Shown: positions 17,521 through 24,849 of the stretch, in pieces | Numbering within the stretch: position 1 is the stretch's first letter | Layout: every line of letters starts with the position of its first letter | Source of the DNA: Pseudotabrizicola algicola | GTDB lineage: Bacteria; Pseudomonadota; Alphaproteobacteria; Rhodobacterales; Rhodobacteraceae | Assembly: GCF_010915705.1 (NCBI RefSeq) | Contig: NZ_JAAIKE010000006.1 | Coordinates: forward strand, 145,216-209,215 | DNA length: 64,000 nucleotides | Direction of reading: 5' to 3' | The notes under the pieces: model-generated | Databases searched by the model: none | Told to the model about the DNA's origin: nothing | Seen by the model: only the letters and a program-made list of their open reading frames with translations | Made by a program: the position numbers and the translations under genes

Positions 17521-19709
17521 TCTGCACGCTCCATCAGGGCTTTGGCGGCGGCAATGATGCTGTCGCGCGAGGGCATGGTGGCTGCATAGGCCGGGCCGGT
17601 GGCGATAAAGCTGTCGGTTGCCGTGATGCGGGCCAAGGGCGTGCCGGGCTGGCTTTCCGCGAAATGCGCCATCAGCGCTTCGGCCACCCCGCCGCTCTGG
17701 CGTGTCTCGTCGACGATCAAGATCCGCTTGGCGCCCGCCACAGCCGAAGTCAGCGCCGCAGCAGGCAAAGGGGAAAGCCAGCGCATATCGATGATCCGTG
17801 TGGCAATCCCCGCTTCGGCCAGCGCAGGTTCGGCCTGATGCGACAGGTAAGTGCCGTTGCCGAAGGTGACGATGGCCAGATCCGCGCCCGCGCCATGAAC
17901 CCCCACCTCGCCCAAAGGAATGACCTGCGACGGTTCGGGATAGACGCGCATCCAGCCGCCATCCTTGTCATGATGCAGGTCGCGCATCGGATACAGCGCG
18001 ATGGGTTCCAGAAACACCACCACCCGCTGCTCCTCCCGCGCAAGCCGCACCGCTTCGCGCAGCATCATCGCCGCATCCGCGCCGTTTGACGGACAGGCCA
18101 GGATAAGGCCCGGAATGTCCCGCAAGACGGCGACCGAATTGTCGTTGTGGAAATGCCCGCCAAATCCCTTCTGATACCCCAGCCCCGCGATGCGCAGCAC
18201 CATCGGGTTGGTGTATTGCCCGTTCGAGAAAAACGGCAGCGTGGCCGCCTCGCCGCGCAACTGGTCTTCGGCATTGTGCAGATAGGCCAGAAACTGGATC
18301 TCCGGCATCGGCACGAAACCATTCTGTGCCATGCCGATCGCAAGCCCCAGAATCGACTGCTCGTCCAGCAGCGTGTCGATCATCCTGTCGGGGCCAAAGC
18401 GCGCCTGCAACTTTTGCGTGACGCCATAAACCCCGCCCTTGCGCCCCACATCCTCCCCCATCATCACGATCTCGCGGTGTGCAAGCATCAGGTCGGTCAG
18501 CGCCCAGTTGATGAGCCGCGACATGATCTGCGGCTCGGCCATCTGCTTCATGTCGCTACCGAAGGCCTCGGCGCGCGCCTCGGGCGTGGGGCCGTTGGTG
18601 GGCTTGCACGTCCGCCGCGGCGGGATGAGCGAGGCCATGACATCGGCAGCCGTTTTCAGACGCGGCCGGGTGACAGCCTCGGCGGCGATACGGGCCACAC
18701 GGTCATTGGTGTCTATGTAAATCCTGAGCGCGGCATCCGGCGTCAGCGCACCCGATTGCGCCAGCCCCCGCACCATGTGTAGCAGCGGGTCCTGCGCCTC
18801 TTCCGCCTCCACCTCGGCCTTGCTCAGATAGGTGGTCGGCACATCGGCACCGGCATGGCCATAAAGCCGGATCGTGCGCACATGCAAAAACGCGGGCTTG
18901 CGCCGCAGACGCACGAACTGGGTGGCCTTGAGTGCGGTGGCATAGGTGTCAAAGATGTCCAGACCGTCACAAGCGAAATAGGCCAGACCGGGACGATGCC
19001 TGAAACTGGCTTCGATCCACCCCTCCGGCGTCTTGGTCGAGATGCCGATGCCGTTATCCTCGCACACGAAGAGCAGCGGCAGCGGCACGGCCTGATAGGC
19101 TGTCCATCCGGCTGCGTTGAAGGCCCCCTGGGCGGTGGAATGGTTGGCCGAGGCATCACCAAAGCTGCAATAGACGATGGCATCATCGGGCAATTCGGCA
19201 TGTTCGGGCCGATGCCTGCGTGCCGCGCCAATCGCATAGGCCGCCCCCACCGCCTTAGGCAGATGGGAGGCGATGGTGGAGGTCTGCGGCGGAATGTTCA
19301 GCGCCTTGGACCCCAGAACCTTGTGCCGGCCACCGGAAATCGGGTCTTCGGAAGATGCCGCGAAGGACAGCAGAAAATCCCACGCGACCGACTGGCCCGG
19401 CACTTGCGCGGCGCGCGCGATCTGGAAGGCGGCATCACGGTAATGCAGGAAAGCCATATCGGTGGGCCGCAAGGCTGCGGCAATCGCGGCCAGACCTTCG
19501 TGGCCCGATGACCCGATGGTGTAAAACCCCTGCCCCGCCCGCTGCATCTCGCGGCTTTGCCGATCAAGCGCCCGCGAAAGGCAAGCCGCGCGGTAGATGC
19601 CGACCGCTGTCACCGCATCCAGCGGGCCATCGGGCGCGCGGCCCTGCGGAAAATCCTGTGCCGCGACACGGCGCAGGAAGTTGTCGTGAACGATCGCGCT
19701 GCGGTCCAT
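17517..19709 (-). CDS. Fused alpha-beta E1 component, thiamine-diphosphate 2-oxoacid dehydrogenase
   Basis: 730 residues. The alpha half (about 1-370) has the substrate loop FYTIGSSGHEGLAAIAAALR and the ThDP motif GDASANHSTAQGAFNAAGW ending in CEDNGIGIST. The beta half (about 385-730) reads INWALTDLMLAHREIVMMGEDVGRKGGVYGVTQKL and RVVVFLEPIALYPMRDLH, as in branched-chain E1 beta. It should decarboxylate a 2-oxoacid and pass the acyl group to a lipoyl E2, yet no E2 or E3 gene is here. The stop and start of aminotransferase and E1 share one base (TGATG). By context the substrate may be 2-oxoadipate or a branched 2-oxoacid. Confidence 0.88.
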   Translation of the reverse strand: MDRSAIVHDNFLRRVAAQDFPQGRAPDGPLDAVTAVGIYRAACLSRALDRQSREMQRAGQGFYTIGSSGHEGLAAIAAALRPTDMAFLHYRDAAFQIARAAQVPGQSVAWDFLLSFAASSEDPISGGRHKVLGSKALNIPPQTSTIASHLPKAVGAAYAIGAARRHRPEHAELPDDAIVYCSFGDASANHSTAQGAFNAAGWTAYQAVPLPLLFVCEDNGIGISTKTPEGWIEASFRHRPGLAYFACDGLDIFDTYATALKATQFVRLRRKPAFLHVRTIRLYGHAGADVPTTYLSKAEVEAEEAQDPLLHMVRGLAQSGALTPDAALRIYIDTNDRVARIAAEAVTRPRLKTAADVMASLIPPRRTCKPTNGPTPEARAEAFGSDMKQMAEPQIMSRLINWALTDLMLAHREIVMMGEDVGRKGGVYGVTQKLQARFGPDRMIDTLLDEQSILGLAIGMAQNGFVPMPEIQFLAYLHNAEDQLRGEAATLPFFSNGQYTNPMVLRIAGLGYQKGFGGHFHNDNSVAVLRDIPGLILACPSNGADAAMMLREAVRLAREEQRVVVFLEPIALYPMRDLHHDKDGGWMRVYPEPSQVIPLGEVGVHGAGADLAIVTFGNGTYLSHQAEPALAEAGIATRIIDMRWLSPLPAAALTSAVAGAKRILIVDETRQSGGVAEALMAHFAESQPGTPLARITATDSFIATGPAYAATMPSRDSIIAAAKALMERAE

Positions 19710-20887
19710 CAGGTATCCCCGTTCAAAGCTCTGGCCAGGCGGTCAAGGCCCGTCTGCAACTCACTCTCGGCATAGGCAAAGGACAGGCGCAAGTGTCCGG
19801 GCAATCCGAACGCCCGCCCCGGAACGAGGGCCAGATCATGCTCGGCCAGCAGCCAATCGCAAAATGCAGCGTCTGTCGCATGGCCTTGGGCCTGCATCGC
19901 CCCCGTGATACGCGGAAAGACATAGAAGGCCCCATCGGGCGCGGCGCATTCGATGCCGGGCATCGCATCGAGTGCCGACACCACCAGATCTCGCCGTGCG
20001 CGCATGGCGTCACGCCGGACATCCAGCACCTCGGTCCCGCCCGTCAGCGCCGCTGTCGCGGCGGCTTGCGCGATGGAACAGGCCCCCGAGGTGACCTGCC
20101 CCTGCACCGCCCCCATGGCACGGATCAGATCGACAGGGCCGATCCCCCAGCCGATCCGCCAGCCCGTCATCGACCATGCCTTCGATACGCCATTCACCGT
20201 CAGCAGCCTGCCGCGCAGGTCCGGTGCGACATCGGCAAGGCGATGAAACGGGATGAAATTGAGATGCTCGTAAATCTCATCCGAAAGCACCCAGACCTGC
20301 GGGTGCCGCAGCAGCACCGCCTCCAGGGCCGAAAGTTCGGCAGGGCTGTAGATCGCGCCCGACGGATTTGACGGCGCGTTGAGCATCAGCCAGCGCGTGC
20401 GCGGCGTCAAGGCGGCCTCCAGCGCTGCAGGGGTCAGCTTGAAGCCGTCCGCCATTGCACAGGAAACGATCACGGGGCTGCCGCCTGCCATGCGCACGAT
20501 ATCGGCATAGCTCGTCCAGAACGGCGCGGGCATCACCACCTCATCACCGGCTTCCAGCGTCGCCAGCATCGCATTGGCGATCACCTGCTTGGCCCCGCAA
20601 GATACGATCACCTGATCCGGCCTCGCCTTGGCATCCGCTGCAATCGCCGCGCGCAACTCTGCCGTGCCAAGCGTGGGGGTATAGCGTGTCTTGCCGTCCG
20701 TCGCAGCCTTGTGCGCCGCCGCGATCACCGCCTCGGGCGTCGGAAAATCGGGCTCTCCTGTCGACAGGGCCACCACATCATGCCCCAGCGCCTTGCGCGC
20801 AGCCGCGCGTTCGGAAATCTGGACAATCTCTGAAATCTCCAGACCCCGGATACGGGCAGCGCGGTGAAACTCTGGCGAGTCGAGCAT
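19709..20887 (-). CDS. PLP-dependent aminotransferase, class I/II
   Basis: 392 residues, complete fold-type I enzyme. It has ALSTGEPDFPTPEAVIAAA at the N-terminus, APSNPSGAIYSPAELSAL, DEIYEHLNF and the PLP lysine in NGVSKAWSMTGWRIGW; the substrate-carboxylate Arg is in LRLSFAY. Similar to aspartate/2-aminoadipate-type aminotransferases. As first gene of the operon it probably converts the amino acid formed by ALDH7 to the 2-oxoacid used by the E1. The exact substrate is not determined by sequence. AAGG lies 7 nt before the ATG. Confidence 0.9.
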   Translation of the reverse strand: MLDSPEFHRAARIRGLEISEIVQISERAAARKALGHDVVALSTGEPDFPTPEAVIAAAHKAATDGKTRYTPTLGTAELRAAIAADAKARPDQVIVSCGAKQVIANAMLATLEAGDEVVMPAPFWTSYADIVRMAGGSPVIVSCAMADGFKLTPAALEAALTPRTRWLMLNAPSNPSGAIYSPAELSALEAVLLRHPQVWVLSDEIYEHLNFIPFHRLADVAPDLRGRLLTVNGVSKAWSMTGWRIGWGIGPVDLIRAMGAVQGQVTSGACSIAQAAATAALTGGTEVLDVRRDAMRARRDLVVSALDAMPGIECAAPDGAFYVFPRITGAMQAQGHATDAAFCDWLLAEHDLALVPGRAFGLPGHLRLSFAYAESELQTGLDRLARALNGDT

Positions 20888-20908
20888 TTTATGACCTTAT
20901 CCAAAGGA

Positions 20909-20933
20909 ATTGGCCCCTAGCATAGCTGGCCAT
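20909..20933. promoter_or_regulatory. Imperfect dyad in the LysR/operon intergenic region
   Basis: ATTGGCC ... GGCCAT with a central 12-13 nt spacer, in the 96-bp gap between the LysR gene and the aminotransferase gene. Spacing and T/A flanks loosely fit a LysR T-N11-A box. Weak on its own. Confidence 0.3.
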
Positions 20934-20983
20934 GCCCGCAAAAATGAGCAAGGAATGGGTCATTACCTTGGAGAAAAACTCAC

Positions 20984-21886
20984 ATGATCGCCCCAAGACG
21001 CTTTTTGCCATCCGTGAGTTCGCTCCTCGCGCTCGAAGCGGTCGACAGGCTCGGAACGGCCATCGCAGCGGCAAGCGAGCTGTCCCTGACCCATTCCGCG
21101 ATCAGCCGACAGCTCAAGGCGCTGCAAGACCAGATAGGCGTCGCGCTTTTGCACCGCGACGGCAAAGGGCTCGCACTGACGCCTGCGGGCAAGGAATATG
21201 CCGCCTCGACGCGCGAATACTTGCAGCATCTGGCCCGCGCCAGTCTCAAGATACGTGCGGCGGGCGAGCAAAGCAGCCTGAACCTCGCGGTGCTGCCGGC
21301 CTTTGGCACCCACTGGCTGCTGCCGCGACTCTACCGCTTTTCGGCCCAGCATCCCGACATCACCGTAAACCTCGGCACGCGGCTGGCCCCCTTCGACTTC
21401 AGCCGCGAAGGGTTTGACGCGGCGATCCATTTTGGCGCCCGGAACTGGCCGGGGGTCGATTACCTTGCGCTGGCCAGCGAAGAGATCATCCCCTCCGCCG
21501 CCCCCTCCTTGGTGCCGCAGGCCCCGCTTGCCCCGCGCCAGTTGCTGGACATGCCGCTGCTGCACCTCGAAAGCCGCCCGGGCGCGTGGGAAGACTGGTT
21601 TGCCCGCCACGGCTGCGATGCGGGGCATCTGCATGGCATGCTGTTTGACCAGTTCACCCAGATGGCCGAAGCAGCCGCCCTCGGCTTCGGAATCGCGCTT
21701 CTGCCAAGGTTTCTGGCCGAAGCCGAGTTCCGGTCGGGCCGGCTTCGCCCTGCCGTCACCGGCTTCACGACGGTGGACGGGCGCTACTTTGCGGTTTGGC
21801 CACAAATCCGCCCGCCCAGCCGTGCCTTGCAACAGTTGCTGCACTGGCTGGAGCAGGACAGCCAAACCGTGCAAGGCCCGGGCTGA
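20984..21886 (+). CDS. LysR-family transcriptional regulator
   Basis: 300 residues. The winged HTH at about 10-65 (SLLALEAVDRLGTAIAAASELSLTHSAISRQLKALQDQIGVALLHRDGKGLALTPAG) has the GcvA-like layout, and a periplasmic-binding-like effector domain follows (about 90-290). It is divergent from the aminotransferase-E1-FabD-ALDH7-oxidase operon with a 96-bp shared promoter, the usual arrangement for the operon's activator. The effector is unknown; an operon intermediate is likely. SD TTGGAG upstream. Confidence 0.92.
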   Translation: MIAPRRFLPSVSSLLALEAVDRLGTAIAAASELSLTHSAISRQLKALQDQIGVALLHRDGKGLALTPAGKEYAASTREYLQHLARASLKIRAAGEQSSLNLAVLPAFGTHWLLPRLYRFSAQHPDITVNLGTRLAPFDFSREGFDAAIHFGARNWPGVDYLALASEEIIPSAAPSLVPQAPLAPRQLLDMPLLHLESRPGAWEDWFARHGCDAGHLHGMLFDQFTQMAEAAALGFGIALLPRFLAEAEFRSGRLRPAVTGFTTVDGRYFAVWPQIRPPSRALQQLLHWLEQDSQTVQGPG

Positions 21887-21933
21887 CCGCTCAGGCCCTG
21901 CCCGGCGCCGCCCGCCGCTTTCGCAAACCGCCC

Positions 21934-23058
21934 TTACAACAGCCCGCGCGCGGCAAGGTTGGTCATCAGGGCCCGCGCCCCGAAAGTCCATTCGGCGCAG
22001 CGGGTCGACAGCGTCACGCGGTTGCGCAAGGTGCCAAGCGCCTCCGAGGAAATCGTGACCACATCGCCAAGATGGTGCGTGAACCCCGCCCCCGCCTCGC
22101 CACGGTCCTTTGTGGGGGCAAACAGGGTGCCCAGAAACAGCATCAGCCCGTCCGGATACTGGTGGTGCCGCCCGATGGTCTGCGCAACCAGATCCTCGGG
22201 GTCGCGGCTGATCTGCGCCATCGAGGATTGTCCTTCCAGAACAAAGCCATCCTCTCCCTCCACTCGCAGCGCGAGTTCGGCCTTGCGCACATCCTCCAGA
22301 CCGAACCCTGCATCGAACAGGCGGATGAAGGGTCCGATGGCACAAGACCCGTTGTTATCCTTGGCCTTGGACAGCAGCAGCGCCGAGCGCCCTTCGACGT
22401 CGCGCAGGTTCACGTCATTGCCCAGCGCCGCCCCCACGATCTGCCCGCGTGATGAGACCGCCAGCACGACCTCGGGCTCGGGATTGTTCCACTTCGACAC
22501 GGGGTGCAGGCCGATTTCTGCCCCATGCCCGACAGAGGACAGCACCTGCGCCTTCGAAAACACCTCTGCGTCAGGTCCGATGCCAACCTCCAGATACTGG
22601 CTCCAGAGCCCTTCGGCGATCAGGGCCGCCTTGACCGCCATCGCCTCGGCAGACCCGGGCCTGATGTTGCGCAGGCTGTCACCGATCGCGGCGCCCACAC
22701 GGGCGCGGATGGCTTCGGCCCGCGCCGGATCACCGCTCGCGCGTTCCTCGATCACGCGCTCCACCATCGACCCGGCAAAGGTCACGCCGCAGGCCTTCAC
22801 CGCCTGCAAATCGCACGGGGCCAGCAGATGCGGCCGCCCCATATCCCCGACAGCCGCCGCCATCAGATCTTCGAGCGTGCCGATATCCCGCCCCTCGGCG
22901 GATTGCACATATCCCGCAGGGTCCTCCATCTCGCAGATGTCGCGCACCAGAGGCGCCGCGCGGCAGGTGATGTCGATCACCCGGCCCTGCCGCAGCGTGA
23001 TGACCGAAGGGCCGCCCGCCTCTGGTGACCAAATCCGTCCGATCACTGTTCCGTCCAT
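21934..23058 (-). CDS. Fumarylacetoacetate hydrolase family protein (2-keto-3-deoxy sugar-acid dehydratase-like)
   Basis: 374 residues. The FAH-type active site reads WSQYLEVGIGPDAEVFSKAQVLSSVGHGAEIGLHP, SKWNNPEPEVVLAVSSRG, NDVNLRDVEGRSALLLSKAKDNNGSCAIGPFIRLFD; the metal-binding Glu residues are in NNPEPEV. This layout closely resembles the XylX/AraD1 group that dehydrates 2-keto-3-deoxy-pentonates in sugar oxidation. No sugar dehydrogenase or semialdehyde dehydrogenase for that route is adjacent, so the substrate is open. It is convergent with the LysR gene. Confidence 0.85.
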   Translation of the reverse strand: MDGTVIGRIWSPEAGGPSVITLRQGRVIDITCRAAPLVRDICEMEDPAGYVQSAEGRDIGTLEDLMAAAVGDMGRPHLLAPCDLQAVKACGVTFAGSMVERVIEERASGDPARAEAIRARVGAAIGDSLRNIRPGSAEAMAVKAALIAEGLWSQYLEVGIGPDAEVFSKAQVLSSVGHGAEIGLHPVSKWNNPEPEVVLAVSSRGQIVGAALGNDVNLRDVEGRSALLLSKAKDNNGSCAIGPFIRLFDAGFGLEDVRKAELALRVEGEDGFVLEGQSSMAQISRDPEDLVAQTIGRHHQYPDGLMLFLGTLFAPTKDRGEAGAGFTHHLGDVVTISSEALGTLRNRVTLSTRCAEWTFGARALMTNLAARGLL

Positions 23059-23141
23059 GGCCCTGCCTTCCCGCGTTGCCCGATCTTTGCCGCAGGTTGC
23101 GACACTCTGCGCAGGGCATCAACCCTCTGCGGCGCCAGACG

Positions 23142-23618
23142 CTAGAAAGACAAAAGCGCGTTGTCCTTCACTTCCTTGAGCACAAAGAAGGTCCGGATCT
23201 GCCGCACCCCCGGCAGGGAAATCAGCTGCCGCCCGTGAAGCAGGTTGAACCCCGCCATGTCGCGGACCCGTATCTTGAGCAGATAATCGAAATCGCCCGC
23301 GACAAGGTTGCAGTCCAGCACTTCCTTCATCGCGCCCACCGCCGCCTCGAATGCGGCAAAGCTTTCGGGGGTCGAGCGGTCCAGCACCACCCCGACCATC
23401 ACCAAGGCACCAAGCCCCACCGCAGCGGGGGCAACCTGAGCACGGATCGCGGTGATATAGCCTTCGTCCAGCAGGCGCTGCGTGCGGCGGTGGCAGGTGG
23501 GGGCGCTGACATTCACCAGTTTGGCAAGATCGGCATTGGCAAGACGCCCGTCCTTTTGCAGCGCCCGCAAAATGTTACGGTCGATTCGGTCGAGATCACC
23601 TGTTGAGGATTCTTTCAA
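23142..23618 (-). CDS. acdR: Lrp/AsnC-family regulator, probable AcdR
   Basis: 158 residues. LDRIDRNILRALQKDGRLANADLAKLVNVSAPTCHRRTQRLLDEGYI is the Lrp HTH; the RAM domain follows (GDFDYLLKIRVRDMAGFNLLHGR). It is divergent from the ACC-deaminase gene, exactly as acdR sits beside acdS in proteobacteria, where it controls acdS in response to ACC. The frame starts with TTG at 23618; no better in-frame start exists and the ribosome site is weak, which suggests low expression. The regulator assignment is by position and family. Confidence 0.85.
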   Translation of the reverse strand: MKESSTGDLDRIDRNILRALQKDGRLANADLAKLVNVSAPTCHRRTQRLLDEGYITAIRAQVAPAAVGLGALVMVGVVLDRSTPESFAAFEAAVGAMKEVLDCNLVAGDFDYLLKIRVRDMAGFNLLHGRQLISLPGVRQIRTFFVLKEVKDNALLSF

Positions 23619-23758
23619 TTAAGTTACCAAATCTTGATTCTGTCTAATGTTCATACGGCTTCCATAAAATAAAAGAAAAAAACAAGCCACAACTATGAAA
23701 TCGCGTCATCGCGCCTTCCTGTTACGCTGCCTGCAAGGCGAAACACAGGAGACCCCGC
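23619..23758. promoter_or_regulatory. Divergent acdR/acdS promoter region
   Basis: 140 bp with an A/T-rich block around 23620-23700, unusual for this genome and expected for an Lrp-controlled promoter. I can see no exact palindrome; Lrp boxes are degenerate. Confidence 0.45.
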
Positions 23759-24778
23759 ATGTCGCTTCTTGAAAAATTCGAACGTTATCCGCTGACCTTC
23801 GGCCCCACGCCCATCGAACACCTGCCGCGCCTGACCGAGGCTTTGGGCGGAAAGGTGCAGATTTACGCCAAGCGCGACGATTGCAACTCCGGCCTTGCGA
23901 TGGGCGGCAACAAGCTGCGCAAGCTGGAATACATCGTTCCCGATGCGATCAAATCGGGGGCCGATACGCTTGTCTCGATTGGCGGCGTGCAGTCCAACCA
24001 CACGCGGATGGTGGCGGCAACGGCCGCCAAGATCGGCATGAAATGCGTCGTGGTGCAGGAAAAATGGGTGCCGCACTTCGATGCCGTCTATGACCGCGTC
24101 GGCAACATCCTGATGACGCGGCTCATGGGGGCAGACTCGCGGCTTGTCGATGATGGCTTCGACATCGGCATCCGGCAAAGCTGGGAAAACGCGATCCAGT
24201 CGGTGAAAGATGCGGGCGGGGTCCCCTATCCGATACCGGCAGGGGCCAGCGTCCACAAATATGGCGCGCTCGGCTATATCGGATTTGCCGAAGAGGTCGC
24301 CGCGCAGGAAAAAGACCTCGGCTTCACCTTCGATTACATCGTGGTCTGCGTGGTGACAGGCTCGACACAGGCGGGCATGATCGTGGGCTTCGCGGCGCAG
24401 GACCGCGCGCAAAGCGTCATCGGCATCGACGCCTCCGGCACGCTCGAGCAGACCCGTGCGCAAGTCCGGCAGATCGTTGACAACTCGGCGGAACTGGTTG
24501 GCCTTGGCCGCAAGGTGCGCGACGATGAAATCGTCATCAATCCCGACTACGCCTACCCCGCCTATGGCGTTCCGTCGGACGAGACGAACGAGGCCATCCG
24601 GCTTGCGGCCCGGACCGAGGCGATGATCACCGATCCGGTCTATGAAGGCAAATCGATGCAGGGCATGATCGATCTGACGCGCAAGGGCTTCTTCCCCGAA
24701 GGCTCAAGGGTGCTTTACGCCCATCTGGGCGGCGCACCAGCGCTTAACGGCTACAGCTACTACTACAAGGAAGGCTGA
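23759..24778 (+). CDS. acdS: 1-aminocyclopropane-1-carboxylate deaminase
   Basis: 339 residues, PLP enzyme of the tryptophan-synthase beta fold. It cleaves ACC to 2-oxobutyrate and ammonia. Diagnostic residues are present: PLP lysine Lys52 (MGGNKLRK), Ser79 in GGVQSN, Tyr295-Glu296 in DPVYEGKSM and Leu323 in YAHLGG; Glu and Leu at these places separate true ACC deaminases from D-cysteine desulfhydrases. Length matches the 338-residue Pseudomonas enzyme. An AGGAG site precedes it. A hairpin follows before the AceE-like gene. Confidence 0.94.
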   Translation: MSLLEKFERYPLTFGPTPIEHLPRLTEALGGKVQIYAKRDDCNSGLAMGGNKLRKLEYIVPDAIKSGADTLVSIGGVQSNHTRMVAATAAKIGMKCVVVQEKWVPHFDAVYDRVGNILMTRLMGADSRLVDDGFDIGIRQSWENAIQSVKDAGGVPYPIPAGASVHKYGALGYIGFAEEVAAQEKDLGFTFDYIVVCVVTGSTQAGMIVGFAAQDRAQSVIGIDASGTLEQTRAQVRQIVDNSAELVGLGRKVRDDEIVINPDYAYPAYGVPSDETNEAIRLAARTEAMITDPVYEGKSMQGMIDLTRKGFFPEGSRVLYAHLGGAPALNGYSYYYKEG

Positions 24779-24800
24779 ACGCCCCCGCCCCGCGCCCCGG

Positions 24801-24826
24801 ATCGCCCGCACATCGCGGGCGATTTT
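24801..24826 (+). terminator. Rho-independent terminator or attenuator between acdS and the AceE-like gene
   Basis: ATCGCCCGC / GCGGGCGAT, perfect 9-bp stem, 5-nt loop, followed by TTT. It lies 22 bp after the acdS stop and 24 bp before the next start, so it would limit read-through inside an otherwise continuous gene series. Confidence 0.7.
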
Positions 24827-24849
24827 CCCCCATCCAGCCGGAGACCGCC

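Noticed and set aside
23759..24778. Annotation as D-cysteine desulfhydrase
   Set aside because: Glu296 and Leu323 match ACC deaminase; the desulfhydrase pattern differs at these positions.
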